A stretch of DNA of 33,642 nt from Microcystis aeruginosa LEGE 91341. Lineage in GTDB: Bacteria > Cyanobacteriota > Cyanobacteriia > Cyanobacteriales > Microcystaceae. Shown here in pieces: positions 8,467-16,085 of the stretch. Positions within the stretch are counted from its first letter, which is position 1, and each line of letters opens with the position of its first letter. Location of the stretch: NCBI RefSeq assembly GCF_015206885.1, contig NZ_JADEXY010000036.1, forward strand, positions 1-33,642, given 5' to 3'. A program made the translations under genes and the position numbers. The notes beneath the pieces are model-generated. The model was not told where the DNA came from. It did not search any database and worked only from the letters and a program-made list of their open reading frames with translations.

Positions 8467-10458
8467 TTAATCGGCAGCGGGTAAAACTTTCGATAATTCT
8501 CCATTTTGCTGATGATTTGGTGTATCAAATTCGAGAACTAGGTAACGAATTAAACGCGCTAGGGATTTTTGTAGTAAACCTTCAGCAATTTTTTGTCCCA
8601 TCTGTTGGGTTTCCGGTTTAGCGATTAGTTTCGTCATCACTGGTACCATAGCCATGGCATCAAATCCTTTCGTTTCCTGTAAAATACTAAAGATGTTGCG
8701 AAGATGCTCAAAACTCTTAGCATCACCTAACAATTCTGGGGGAGTTTCTTGCACCGCTAAACCCACCTGTTGCCGGAAATTAACCGTGAGATTAAACCAA
8801 GTGCGACGGCCGAAATTATCGAGGGTATTTACTAACTCATTCACTAATTTTTCGCGGATAAATATACCCCTGTCCGACAGAAGAAAATCTAACGCTTGAT
8901 CGGTGACTTTCTCGAAGTTAAAATCATTAGAATCTTTAGCATTACGCAAGAGATTTTCTAAACGATTCCAGCGAAAAGTACCGTCTTTAAATAATAAATC
9001 CCGCAGGGAATCTCGCAACTCCGTGGAAGGATCGGTGAGCAGACGTTTAGCAATATAAGGATAGGCTTTACTCAGTACCTTAAAATTAGGATCGATGCCA
9101 ATTGCTATTCCCTCTAAAGTCACCATCGAGCGAATAATCAGGGCATAATAGGCAGGAACTCGAAAGGGAAACTCATACATCATTGCCGACATTTTATCGG
9201 TGATACTTTTAAAGTTTAATTCTGCCACACTCGCTCCTAAAGCATTACCAAAAACTTCCGAAAAAGCGGGAACAATTGGCTCTAAATTAGTAGTTGGTGA
9301 TAGGAAGTCTAACTTAACATAATCCTTGGCCAAAGACTCAAAATCCCGGTTGACTAAATGCACCACCGCTTCGATTAAACCGTAGCGTTGATAGGGTTCA
9401 ATATTGCTCATCATGCCGAAATCAAGATAAGCTAATTTACCGTCAGGAGTCGCTAATAAATTACCCGGATGGGGATCCGCATGGAAAAATCCGTGTTCAA
9501 GTAATTGACGTAAAGAACACTGCACCCCCACATTAACTAAGTGGGTGGCATCAATACCCTGGGCCTGAATTTCTTTGATATTAGTTAATTTTGTGCCGTC
9601 CACCCACTCCATGGTTAAAACCCGTCGGCCGGTATATTTCCAGTAGATTTTGGGAATGTAAATTTCGGCAATATGACCGTAAAGTTGAGCGAATTTTTCG
9701 GCGTTTTGTCCCTCGTGCAGATAATTAATTTCTTCAAAAATACGACTGGCTAATTCGTCGGTAATTGCCACTAAATCGGAGCGAAGTCTTTTAACATTAA
9801 TTTTCGCCCAACTCGCCAAACTACGCATGATATACACATCTAAAGTTATACAGCGAATCAAATCGGGACGCTGTACTTTAACGGCGACTCTCTCTCCAGT
9901 TTTTAATTTACCTTTATAAACTTGTCCTAGGGAAGCGGCCGCTATGGGATTGGGGGATAATTCTGCATAAATTTCTTCAGGAGAATAACCTAATTCTTCT
10001 TCGATAAAACGATAGGCAATTTCGTTAGGAAAAGAGGGAATTTGATCCTGGAGAGTGGTTAATTCTTCTAAATATAAAGGCGGTACTAAATCAGGCCGGG
10101 TAGAGAGAGCTTGACCGATTTTAATATAGGTGGGTCCCAATTTGGTCAACATTTCCCGCAATTGTACAGCCCGTCTAATTTCATTTTTTGGCGATTTTCC
10201 CCGCAGTTTATCCCACCAGATACCGATGACAAAAGATAAAACCGGTAGGGCAATTTCGATTAACCTCCCCACAACGTCTAGAGGTCGCCCACGGTAATAG
10301 TCGTTAATAACTTGGGGATTGTAGCGCCAACTCTCGGCTACGTTGTCATCCATGGGGCCGATATCTTCCCGATGCTCTTCGGGAATATGCACGGGCTGCA
10401 CTTCAACAGTAATCGCTTCTTCGGGTTGCGTCTCTGGGGAGATCATCTGTTCGGACAT
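8467..10458 (-). CDS. ABC1/ADCK/UbiB family atypical kinase
   Basis: The protein has 663 residues. The hallmark KxGQ motif is KIGQ (113-116), within YIKIGQALSTRPDLVPP. The Ala-rich nucleotide loop is AAASLGQV (173-180), the ATP lysine Lys194 lies in VAVKVQRP, the catalytic loop is HADPHPGN (326-333) and the metal-binding motif is DFG (346-348). Members in bacteria, plastids and mitochondria are needed for isoprenoid-quinone and prenyl-lipid homeostasis; cyanobacterial paralogues are linked to tocopherol, plastoquinone and photoprotection. The exact paralogue is not resolved. There is a TM-like segment at about 70-82. The ATG at 10458 is the natural start. It is the last gene of a minus-strand block that ends at the 8393-8414 hairpin. 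Confidence 0.92.
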   Translation of the reverse strand: MSEQMISPETQPEEAITVEVQPVHIPEEHREDIGPMDDNVAESWRYNPQVINDYYRGRPLDVVGRLIEIALPVLSFVIGIWWDKLRGKSPKNEIRRAVQLREMLTKLGPTYIKIGQALSTRPDLVPPLYLEELTTLQDQIPSFPNEIAYRFIEEELGYSPEEIYAELSPNPIAAASLGQVYKGKLKTGERVAVKVQRPDLIRCITLDVYIMRSLASWAKINVKRLRSDLVAITDELASRIFEEINYLHEGQNAEKFAQLYGHIAEIYIPKIYWKYTGRRVLTMEWVDGTKLTNIKEIQAQGIDATHLVNVGVQCSLRQLLEHGFFHADPHPGNLLATPDGKLAYLDFGMMSNIEPYQRYGLIEAVVHLVNRDFESLAKDYVKLDFLSPTTNLEPIVPAFSEVFGNALGASVAELNFKSITDKMSAMMYEFPFRVPAYYALIIRSMVTLEGIAIGIDPNFKVLSKAYPYIAKRLLTDPSTELRDSLRDLLFKDGTFRWNRLENLLRNAKDSNDFNFEKVTDQALDFLLSDRGIFIREKLVNELVNTLDNFGRRTWFNLTVNFRQQVGLAVQETPPELLGDAKSFEHLRNIFSILQETKGFDAMAMVPVMTKLIAKPETQQMGQKIAEGLLQKSLARLIRYLVLEFDTPNHQQNGELSKVLPAAD

Positions 10459-10730
10459 AGTTCGGTGACAAGGCAGGGTGATTTGTAAACTATTGTAACA
10501 AGTATCGGCTTTCTGCCCGATCTTGTTTCTGTCTCCCTAGTTCTAGCTTCAGGTTGGCCGTCAACTTTCCCCGGATGGTTATCGGTGTTTTTGACGATTT
10601 CGAGGCTGATACTGCCCTGATTATCCCGAATGTGATTGTCAAAAAATAGGGCAGTAATTTGGCTGATTTCTAGGACTTTGTTAAATAAACAAGGGTCGGC
10701 TGACCGATAACTAAATTCACCGCTAATCAT
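10443..10730 (-). CDS. Hypothetical small ORF between glycosyltransferase and ABC1 kinase
   Basis: A 95-codon frame starts at ATG 10730 and ends 16 bp inside the ABC1 kinase gene. Its first 50-60 residues (MISGEFSYRSADPCLFNKVL, then EISQITALFFDNHI) look protein-like, while the tail is basic and low in information. Another ATG at 10758, only 2 bases after the glycosyltransferase stop, opens an 11-codon peptide (MINLANLTWDD) that ends at 10723 and overlaps this ATG in a different frame. The two may be one frameshifted gene or a leader plus gene. I recognise no family. It may not be real. Confidence 0.35.
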   Translation of the reverse strand: MISGEFSYRSADPCLFNKVLEISQITALFFDNHIRDNQGSISLEIVKNTDNHPGKVDGQPEARTRETETRSGRKPILVTIVYKSPCLVTELCPNR

Positions 10731-10760
10731 CCCAGGTTAAATTGGCTAAGTTAATCATTT

Positions 10761-11852
10761 TTATTGCCCCTCAAAGTATTCTACGATAGCTCTCGCTATC
10801 GATTCTGCACCATCTTTAGGCAGTTTAACCTTTAATCTTGGCGGTTGGGGAGCTTGACGTAAAAAGTCCCAATTACCTTGAAAAAATTCTTCACTGCTAA
10901 TAATTTGATGATAACTATAATCTTGGATTCCGGCCAATAAAATCGCTGATTCGGCGAAACCTTCTCGCGTCAGAGAAACAATCGGAACCTCTAATTTTAA
11001 AGCTTCGGCAAAGGTACTATATCCCGGTTTGGAAATAATTCGATCGCACAGGGGCATAAAATCCACAGGACGATAGCTCCGATCTGGTTTATCCTGTAAG
11101 CGGACTAAATTGGGCAATTCGGGCGCATTTTTTTCAAAAGTGATAAATTGCCAATCGGGAAAACTGGCGAGATTATTATAGGGAATTGCTTCTAATCCTA
11201 ACCCCCCAAAACTCAATAAAATAGTTTTTTCTTTAGGGGCATTTAGCTTAAACTCCTGTCGCAATTGTTCTTCACTGTAGCGGGGTGTACCCCCGGTTAA
11301 ACCTGCTTCGGTAACGTGAGGAAATGCTGTCATTGCTTCTGCTAAAGGCAGTTTAAATAAGCGATCGCATTGATTATAACAACGACTAATCCAATCACTA
11401 ATACTGGCAAATTCTTCACCCCAATCACGATAGATAAAATCCCAGCCAAAGTTACCAATCATCCAACAAGGAAGCCCCGCATTTTTGGCAATTAGTGCCG
11501 CTAAAGGCGGTAAATCGGCTACAACTAAACCCACACGATTAGTTTTAATAAAATTAACTTCACTGGCAATAATTGCCCTTGATTGAGCAATTATTTGTTC
11601 TAATTTTTCTTTAGTAGCTAATTTATCCATCGTTAAACTATCCGATTGGATTACCCCCACATCAAACCCCCGATGTCTTTGAATATATTCTCCGGATATA
11701 TAGGAATCTAATAACCAGCGCGGAGCAGTGGTGACTAATATCGGCAAAATTTCGGGATTAAGTTCAATAATATTAGCTACCACCGAAGCAGTGCGGACGG
11801 CATGGCCAAAACCATGATTAGTAACAGCAAAATAAACAACAGGACGAGACAT
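10761..11852 (-). CDS. GT-B fold glycosyltransferase-like protein
   Basis: From ATG 11852 (MSRPVVYFAVTNHGFGHAVR) the protein has 363 residues; the frame extends 3 codons to a TTG. The N-terminal HGFGHAVRT motif (His13-Gly14 and on) is the nucleotide-sugar/acceptor loop seen in MurG-like and macrolide-type GT-B enzymes, and in the N-terminal domain of plant arabinokinase. The C-terminal half has ILLSFGGLGLEAIP and a donor-site-like block around DRIISKPGYSTFAEALKLEV, in which GYSTFAEA occupies the place of the usual donor-binding Gly/Glu motif. The substrate is unknown. It follows the HNH nuclease gene by 74 bp on the same strand. Confidence 0.75.
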   Translation of the reverse strand: MSRPVVYFAVTNHGFGHAVRTASVVANIIELNPEILPILVTTAPRWLLDSYISGEYIQRHRGFDVGVIQSDSLTMDKLATKEKLEQIIAQSRAIIASEVNFIKTNRVGLVVADLPPLAALIAKNAGLPCWMIGNFGWDFIYRDWGEEFASISDWISRCYNQCDRLFKLPLAEAMTAFPHVTEAGLTGGTPRYSEEQLRQEFKLNAPKEKTILLSFGGLGLEAIPYNNLASFPDWQFITFEKNAPELPNLVRLQDKPDRSYRPVDFMPLCDRIISKPGYSTFAEALKLEVPIVSLTREGFAESAILLAGIQDYSYHQIISSEEFFQGNWDFLRQAPQPPRLKVKLPKDGAESIARAIVEYFEGQ

Positions 11853-11926
11853 AAATAGCAAGTAAGGTGAGAATAATAAGCGATAAATTTTGTTTTTCAG
11901 ACCGTAGATAATAATTACCCTTAATT

Positions 11927-12616
11927 TTACGGAGGCAAATGGGGCAGTATATAAATACTAGCAAAAGCATAATATTCCGCTCCTGGTTGACAAGCTTCTT
12001 GCAGTAAAGATAAAGCCTCCGAGTCTCCTTGTTTTGCGTAACGTAATAATGCTAACAACCTTTTAATATATTGACTACGATGGTTGATTAATTCTTTTCG
12101 TCCACGCATACCATTGAGATCGAACAAATCTTCAACAATTTGACCACGCCGATCCCGACCATAAACACTGGCCAATTTTGCCATTCCATCCCAAACAAAT
12201 TCAAGATGTGTATTTGGATCGGTTACTCCATCCGTGGGGTCTATTAACAGAGGATTTCCCGTGATATCATCGAGAGGAAAATTTGTGCCTTTGTGATTAA
12301 CATCATTACATTTATCACAAGAAAGCAGTAAATTCTCCCAAGTAAAAGTCAGATCAGGATACTGGCTTTTTGGATAAAAATGTTTGATCGCTCCGTAAGT
12401 TACCACTGTAATCTTACTTTCACAGTAAGCGCATTTCCCATTAAACATTTTAACTAATGCTTCTTTAACTTGCGGATGACTGTATTTATTTTGTGCTTTG
12501 TTAATTTGAGATTTAGTTGCCTTGTTGTCTGATTTTATTGATTCTAAAGCCTCTAGCCAACGAGCGGCATTTTTAGCTAATACGGGTGGCTTTGATATTC
12601 TCGTGACAGCAATCAA
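11927..12616 (-). CDS. ptuB: HNH endonuclease, Septu PtuB-like (TIGR02646 type)
   Basis: The protein has 229 residues. A zinc-bound HNH fold is visible. CAYC (Cys62, Cys65) and CDKC (Cys100, Cys103) supply the zinc ligands. IKHFYPKS (His79) is the active-site His of the EHFRPKS-type motif, ENLLLSC holds Asn95, and His108 follows in NHKGT. This arrangement matches the HNH partner of Septu anti-phage systems and of retron-Ec78-type systems. The start is TTG 12616, supported by GAGGAG 8 bases upstream (12625-12630). It overlaps the last 4 bp of the ATPase gene, so the two are translationally coupled. The role is inferred: nucleic-acid cleavage controlled by the ATPase. No reverse transcriptase or retron RNA is seen nearby. 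Confidence 0.85.
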   Translation of the reverse strand: MIAVTRISKPPVLAKNAARWLEALESIKSDNKATKSQINKAQNKYSHPQVKEALVKMFNGKCAYCESKITVVTYGAIKHFYPKSQYPDLTFTWENLLLSCDKCNDVNHKGTNFPLDDITGNPLLIDPTDGVTDPNTHLEFVWDGMAKLASVYGRDRRGQIVEDLFDLNGMRGRKELINHRSQYIKRLLALLRYAKQGDSEALSLLQEACQPGAEYYAFASIYILPHLPP

Positions 12617-13980
12617 GATAAACGCTCCTCTAGTAAGGCATCAATTCTGGATTCTAAACTATTAGGTTGACTAATTTCGCTAAAGGGTTTAACGTCTTGA
12701 ACAAATAATGACAGTTGTTCATATTCTTCCTTTTCTTCTGCTGCCAGATTTTTATTTTTACGATTTAGTTGGTGGTAACGCTTAATTTTATTTTCTGTCT
12801 CAGTGGGAAAGGTTGATTTCAAACCAAAAGCAGCACTTGTTAAAGTACGATCAACATTAGCCGCTAATTCTAAATAAGGAATTTCTACAATCTGTGATTC
12901 ACCCTCTACCAGATCGATTCGTAGGGTTAAAGACTTTTCCCCCGCACCGGCAGCGATTAAAGGACTATGAGTAGCGACAAAGAATTGAAGGTTGGGAAAA
13001 ACTTCCTGTAACCATCCAGCAATTTCCCTTTGCCAAGAAGGATGTAAATGAATATCTAACTCATCGATTAAGACGACTCCAGAAGCCTCTGTGGGGTTAT
13101 CTAGATTGGGGAAGGATTGTAATAATCGCCAAATTAAATCCCCAGCTAAAGCAATCATACTCCGAAAACCATCGGATAAACTAATGGTTGGAACTTTTTG
13201 ACCGTTAACTAGAAACTGAATCAAGCCATCGGCAGTTACTTCAGCAATTTCTACATTACCGGGTAACAGTTTAGTAATTGCTTCTTCGCCGATTTTTTTC
13301 ATTTGTTTGGCTTGAATATCTTGGGGATTTTTGGCTATTCGATAATCTAAATGCACCATCCATCTCTCAAAAGAACTTAAAGATGTATCCTCATTAAATT
13401 GGCTGAAAAAGTTGCTAGAGCGTTGCTGGGGTTCAAGACTAGGAATAATCACTTGACTCACTCGTGTCAAACGACGGAAAGCTCCATAACCGACGGCAAA
13501 CCAACCATGACTATCGGAGGCAAAAGCATTGGCTCGCAACCAACTTAAAATTTTAGTATTTTCTTCGATTAATGCTGGTTCTGTATAGGTTTGTTTGTCC
13601 TTACTGCCTCCTAACTCTAACCTTTCCTTGCCTGTAACAAAATAGGAATAAGCAAAAGTTTTTCGAGTTTTATCTGTACCAAATTTTCCCGCATCCCCAT
13701 CTTCTTGATGAAGCACTGCGGTTAATTTACCCGGTGTCTTGGGATTACAGATCCAACCAGTCGGACGTGGTAATAATTCTTTGGCTGCTTCTGGTCCGGC
13801 GAGCAGCAAAGCTAAAGCCTGTAAAATCGTGCTTTTTCCTACTCCATTTTCTCCTAATAAAGTGATCCAATGATAAGGTTTAGCACGCCAATGACGTTGA
13901 TTATTGGGATTACGAATAAATTTAATCTCTTGATTCTGGAAGCATTTAATGTTTTCGAGTGTTATACTTTCAACCCACAT
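12613..13980 (-). CDS. ptuA: AAA/SMC-like ATPase, Septu PtuA-like
   Basis: The start is ATG 13980, 7 bases after GGGGG (13988-13992); upstream ATG 13986 and further codons are in frame but worse placed. The protein has 455 residues. The Walker A motif is GENGVGKST (Lys49), inside the RecF/SMC-style LENIKCFQNQEIKF opening. An SLSDGFRS signature-like segment (about 267-274), Walker B VVLIDELDIHLHP (Asp306, Glu307) and the FVATHSPLI His switch (His338) follow. This ABC-ATPase layout, of OLD/PtuA type, without TOPRIM domain, fits PtuA. The downstream HNH gene completes the pair. The chlI terminator at 14073-14098 isolates the pair from the photosynthesis gene, so its own promoter should lie at about 13990-14072. 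Confidence 0.88.
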   Translation of the reverse strand: MWVESITLENIKCFQNQEIKFIRNPNNQRHWRAKPYHWITLLGENGVGKSTILQALALLLAGPEAAKELLPRPTGWICNPKTPGKLTAVLHQEDGDAGKFGTDKTRKTFAYSYFVTGKERLELGGSKDKQTYTEPALIEENTKILSWLRANAFASDSHGWFAVGYGAFRRLTRVSQVIIPSLEPQQRSSNFFSQFNEDTSLSSFERWMVHLDYRIAKNPQDIQAKQMKKIGEEAITKLLPGNVEIAEVTADGLIQFLVNGQKVPTISLSDGFRSMIALAGDLIWRLLQSFPNLDNPTEASGVVLIDELDIHLHPSWQREIAGWLQEVFPNLQFFVATHSPLIAAGAGEKSLTLRIDLVEGESQIVEIPYLELAANVDRTLTSAAFGLKSTFPTETENKIKRYHQLNRKNKNLAAEEKEEYEQLSLFVQDVKPFSEISQPNSLESRIDALLEERLS

Positions 13981-14072
13981 CGACATTCCCCCAGAGAATA
14001 ACAGCGATCGATAAAATTCTAGCTTATTTGGCCACATCTAGCCCTTTTTGGCCTTCATCTCTAAATCCAGTC

Positions 14073-14098
14073 AAAAACCCTCTCTTGGGGGAGAGGGT
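14073..14098 (-). terminator. Intrinsic terminator of chlI
   Basis: On the minus strand ACCCTCTC and GAGAGGGT form an 8-bp stem with a CCCCAA loop, followed directly by TTTTTG. It lies 10 bases after the chlI stop codon. Confidence 0.8.
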
Positions 14099-14107
14099 GA
14101 ATTAGAT

Positions 14108-15181
14108 TTAGGAATTTTCCTCTAATCCAAAGACGCGATTAAAAGCTTTCAAGACTTTATAACCAGAATCGATCGATTCTAGGGGATCTTTCCGCAAACG
14201 GTGACGTAAACAGAGAACAATTACCCGACGGATATCATCTACCGTCACAGTTGTCCGTCCTTCCAAAGCGGCCAGAGCTTTAGCTGCGCGATTGGTAACG
14301 ATATCGCCGCGCAATCCGTCCACGTCTAACTCGGAACAAACCTCGGAAATTTTCACCCGCAGCTCATAATCAAGCTCCACAGAAGGCAAAAGATTCTGGG
14401 CCTCCACTAGCTTTCTTTGCAGTTCTTCCTGTTCTAAGTTGTATTTCTCTAAAAACGAGAGGGGATTGCCATCAAATTCCGCACGCTGTTCCACGATTTT
14501 GACCCGTAGAGGTGGTTCTTTGACGGTGTGAATCTCGGCGTGCATTCCAAAGCGATCGAGCAGTTGTGGGCGCAATTCTCCCTCTTCTGGGTTGCCTGAT
14601 CCCACCAAAACAAACCGGGCCGGGTGACGGATGGAAATTCCTTCCCGTTCCACCGTATTCCAACCACTAGCGGCCGAATCCAATAGCACATCGACGAGGT
14701 GGTCGTCAAGTAAATTGACTTCATCCACATAGAGAATGCCGCGGTTAGCTTTGGCCAGCAAACCGGGTTCAAAAGCTTTTACCCCTTCTGACAGGGCCTT
14801 TTCAATGTCAATCGTGCCACAGACCCGATCCTCCGTGGCACCGAGGGGCAAATCTACCATAGTGACTTTTTTCTTGGCAATGGTCAAGGGGATGGCCTCG
14901 TCCACCTTTTGCCGCACCTCATCGCTCATTAAATCGGGATCATTGGGGTCAGAATTAAAGGGATCGTTAGCAACTACGTCAATTTCTGGTAAAAGGTCGG
15001 CTAAAGCCCTAATCGTGGTCGATTTTCCCGTACCTCGATCCCCCATAATCATCACCCCGCCAATTTTGGGGTCGATGACGTTGAGCATTAGGGATAATTT
15101 CATTTCTTCCTGGCCGACAATAGCGGTGAAGGGAAAAACCACGCGGCGAGTTTTCGGAGGAGCTTGGGGAGTCACGGTCAT
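14108..15181 (-). CDS. chlI: Magnesium chelatase ATPase subunit I
   Basis: This AAA+ subunit drives insertion of Mg2+ into protoporphyrin IX together with ChlD and ChlH, the committed step to chlorophyll. From ATG 15181 ([20 protein letters not shown]) the protein has 357 residues, a normal size; the frame also has an in-frame TTG at 15193, unlikely to be used. Walker A is GDRGTGKST (47-55), the Walker B block is [16 protein letters not shown], and sensor and arginine-finger regions follow ([19 protein letters not shown]). It appears to be transcribed alone, with its own terminator. Confidence 0.97.
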   Translation of the reverse strand: MTVTPQAPPKTRRVVFPFTAIVGQEEMKLSLMLNVIDPKIGGVMIMGDRGTGKSTTIRALADLLPEIDVVANDPFNSDPNDPDLMSDEVRQKVDEAIPLTIAKKKVTMVDLPLGATEDRVCGTIDIEKALSEGVKAFEPGLLAKANRGILYVDEVNLLDDHLVDVLLDSAASGWNTVEREGISIRHPARFVLVGSGNPEEGELRPQLLDRFGMHAEIHTVKEPPLRVKIVEQRAEFDGNPLSFLEKYNLEQEELQRKLVEAQNLLPSVELDYELRVKISEVCSELDVDGLRGDIVTNRAAKALAALEGRTTVTVDDIRRVIVLCLRHRLRKDPLESIDSGYKVLKAFNRVFGLEENS

Positions 15182-15264
15182 AAGTGGATTCAAAAGTCAA
15201 GAGTTGTTGCGTAAAGAATTATATCTAGTGTGGGTTCTAGCCGTCAGCTTTCAGCAAAGCCTTA

Positions 15265-15654
15265 TCATTGTAAGTCTTTTTCCCTGCTTTTTAGTATCCA
15301 GCGCCAGAGGGGATGATGCGGCCCTTTGGCCCGAATTTTCTGCACCCGTTGTTCTAAGCGCAGTTTTTCTCTGGGGGAAGGTCCTAAAATAATGTTGCGA
15401 CTTTGCCAGACTAATACTGCTCCTGTCATGGCAACACAAAAGGCTAGACCGATAGAAGCCCAGTAATTGAAAGCTAAAGCGTATCTTAGGGCTGTCCAAG
15501 TAAAATACTGCCGTATTAAGGCTATATCATCGCGTAAAAGCCATAAACTAACCGAACCAATCCCTAACCAACAACCCAACACGAATAACCAACGACCCCA
15601 TACCGTCAGTCGATGTAATCTTTGGACTTGTTGCTGTAGTTCGGAATCGGCCAT
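15265..15654 (-). CDS. Conserved cyanobacterial small membrane protein, function unknown
   Basis: The protein has 129 residues and two hydrophobic segments: about 20-41 (WGRWLFVLGCWLGIGSVSLW) and about 62-85 (YWASIGLAFCVAMTGAVLVW). The N-terminal helix (MADSELQQQVQRLHRLTVWG) and the basic C-terminal tail (REKLRLEQRVQKIRAKGPHH) face the cytoplasm by the positive-inside rule. The composition is typical of a real gene and the frame fits between chlI and the repeat block. I do not recognise a named family. It ends 83 bp from chlI on the same strand. Confidence 0.65.
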   Translation of the reverse strand: MADSELQQQVQRLHRLTVWGRWLFVLGCWLGIGSVSLWLLRDDIALIRQYFTWTALRYALAFNYWASIGLAFCVAMTGAVLVWQSRNIILGPSPREKLRLEQRVQKIRAKGPHHPLWRWILKSREKDLQ

Positions 15655-15693
15655 TTCAGTTATCAGTGAGCAGTAATTCAGTGGGGGTGTGGG

Positions 15694-15741
15694 GAATTAT
15701 GAATTATGAATTATGAATTATGAATTATGAATTATGAATTA
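15694..15741. repeat. Heptanucleotide array GAATTAT, about 6.5 copies
   Basis: The array runs in register from 15694 (GAATTATGAATTATGAATTA and on) and ends in GAATTAGG. It is a short tandemly repeated repetitive (STRR) sequence of the type common in cyanobacterial intergenic DNA. Confidence 0.9.
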
Positions 15742-15888
15742 GGAAGTGTTTTCAGTGAACAGTGAACAGTAATCAGTGGGGAATTATGAATTATGAATTA
15801 GGAAGTGTTTTCAGTGAACAGTGAACAGTAATCAGTGGGGAATTATGAATTATGAATTAGGAAGTGTTTTCAGTGAACAGTAATCGGT
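15741..15888. repeat. 59-bp tandem repeat, 2.5 copies
   Basis: AGGAAGTGTTTTCAGTGAAC begins copies at 15741, 15800 and 15859. Each unit contains CAGTGAACAGTGAACAGTAA and ends in 2-3 GAATTAT heptamers; the third copy breaks off after CAGTAATCGG. It is built from the CAGTGAACAGT-type dispersed repeat joined to the heptamer array. Together with the MITE to its right it fills the 430-bp gap upstream of the glyS stop. Confidence 0.9.
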
Positions 15889-15901
15889 GAACTGAAAACT
15901 C

Positions 15902-16048
15902 GGCTCTCTTGGATTTGGTGGGTAAAATGTATTCACAAGATACATTCTTCCTAGCGAGGGGGTGGAACGAACCACAAAGACACAAAGGACACAAAGATCG
16001 ATCACTTCTATGGTAAGTTAAACTGATCACACAGAACCTAGAAGAGCC
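15902..16048. mobile_element. MITE-like element, copy A, with 7-bp target duplication
   Basis: This 147-bp non-coding element begins GGCTCTCTTGGATTTGG and ends AACCTAGAAGAGCC, so the ends form an imperfect terminal inverted repeat starting GGCTCT. It is flanked by AAAACTC on both sides (15895-15901 and 16049-16055). The unfilled target sequence GAACTGAAAACTCAAATC is present at 26295-26312. It is nearly identical, in inverted orientation, to copy B. Confidence 0.85.
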
Positions 16049-16085
16049 AAAACTCAAATCTGATAACTGATAACTGATAACTGAA

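Noticed and set aside
11927-14037. Retron with PtuAB effector
   Set aside because: No reverse transcriptase gene or msr/msd-like structure is seen within the flanking genes (chlI and glycosyltransferase), so stand-alone Septu is the better reading.
15741-15888. Possible CRISPR array
   Set aside because: The 59-bp units are contiguous tandem repeats without unique spacers.
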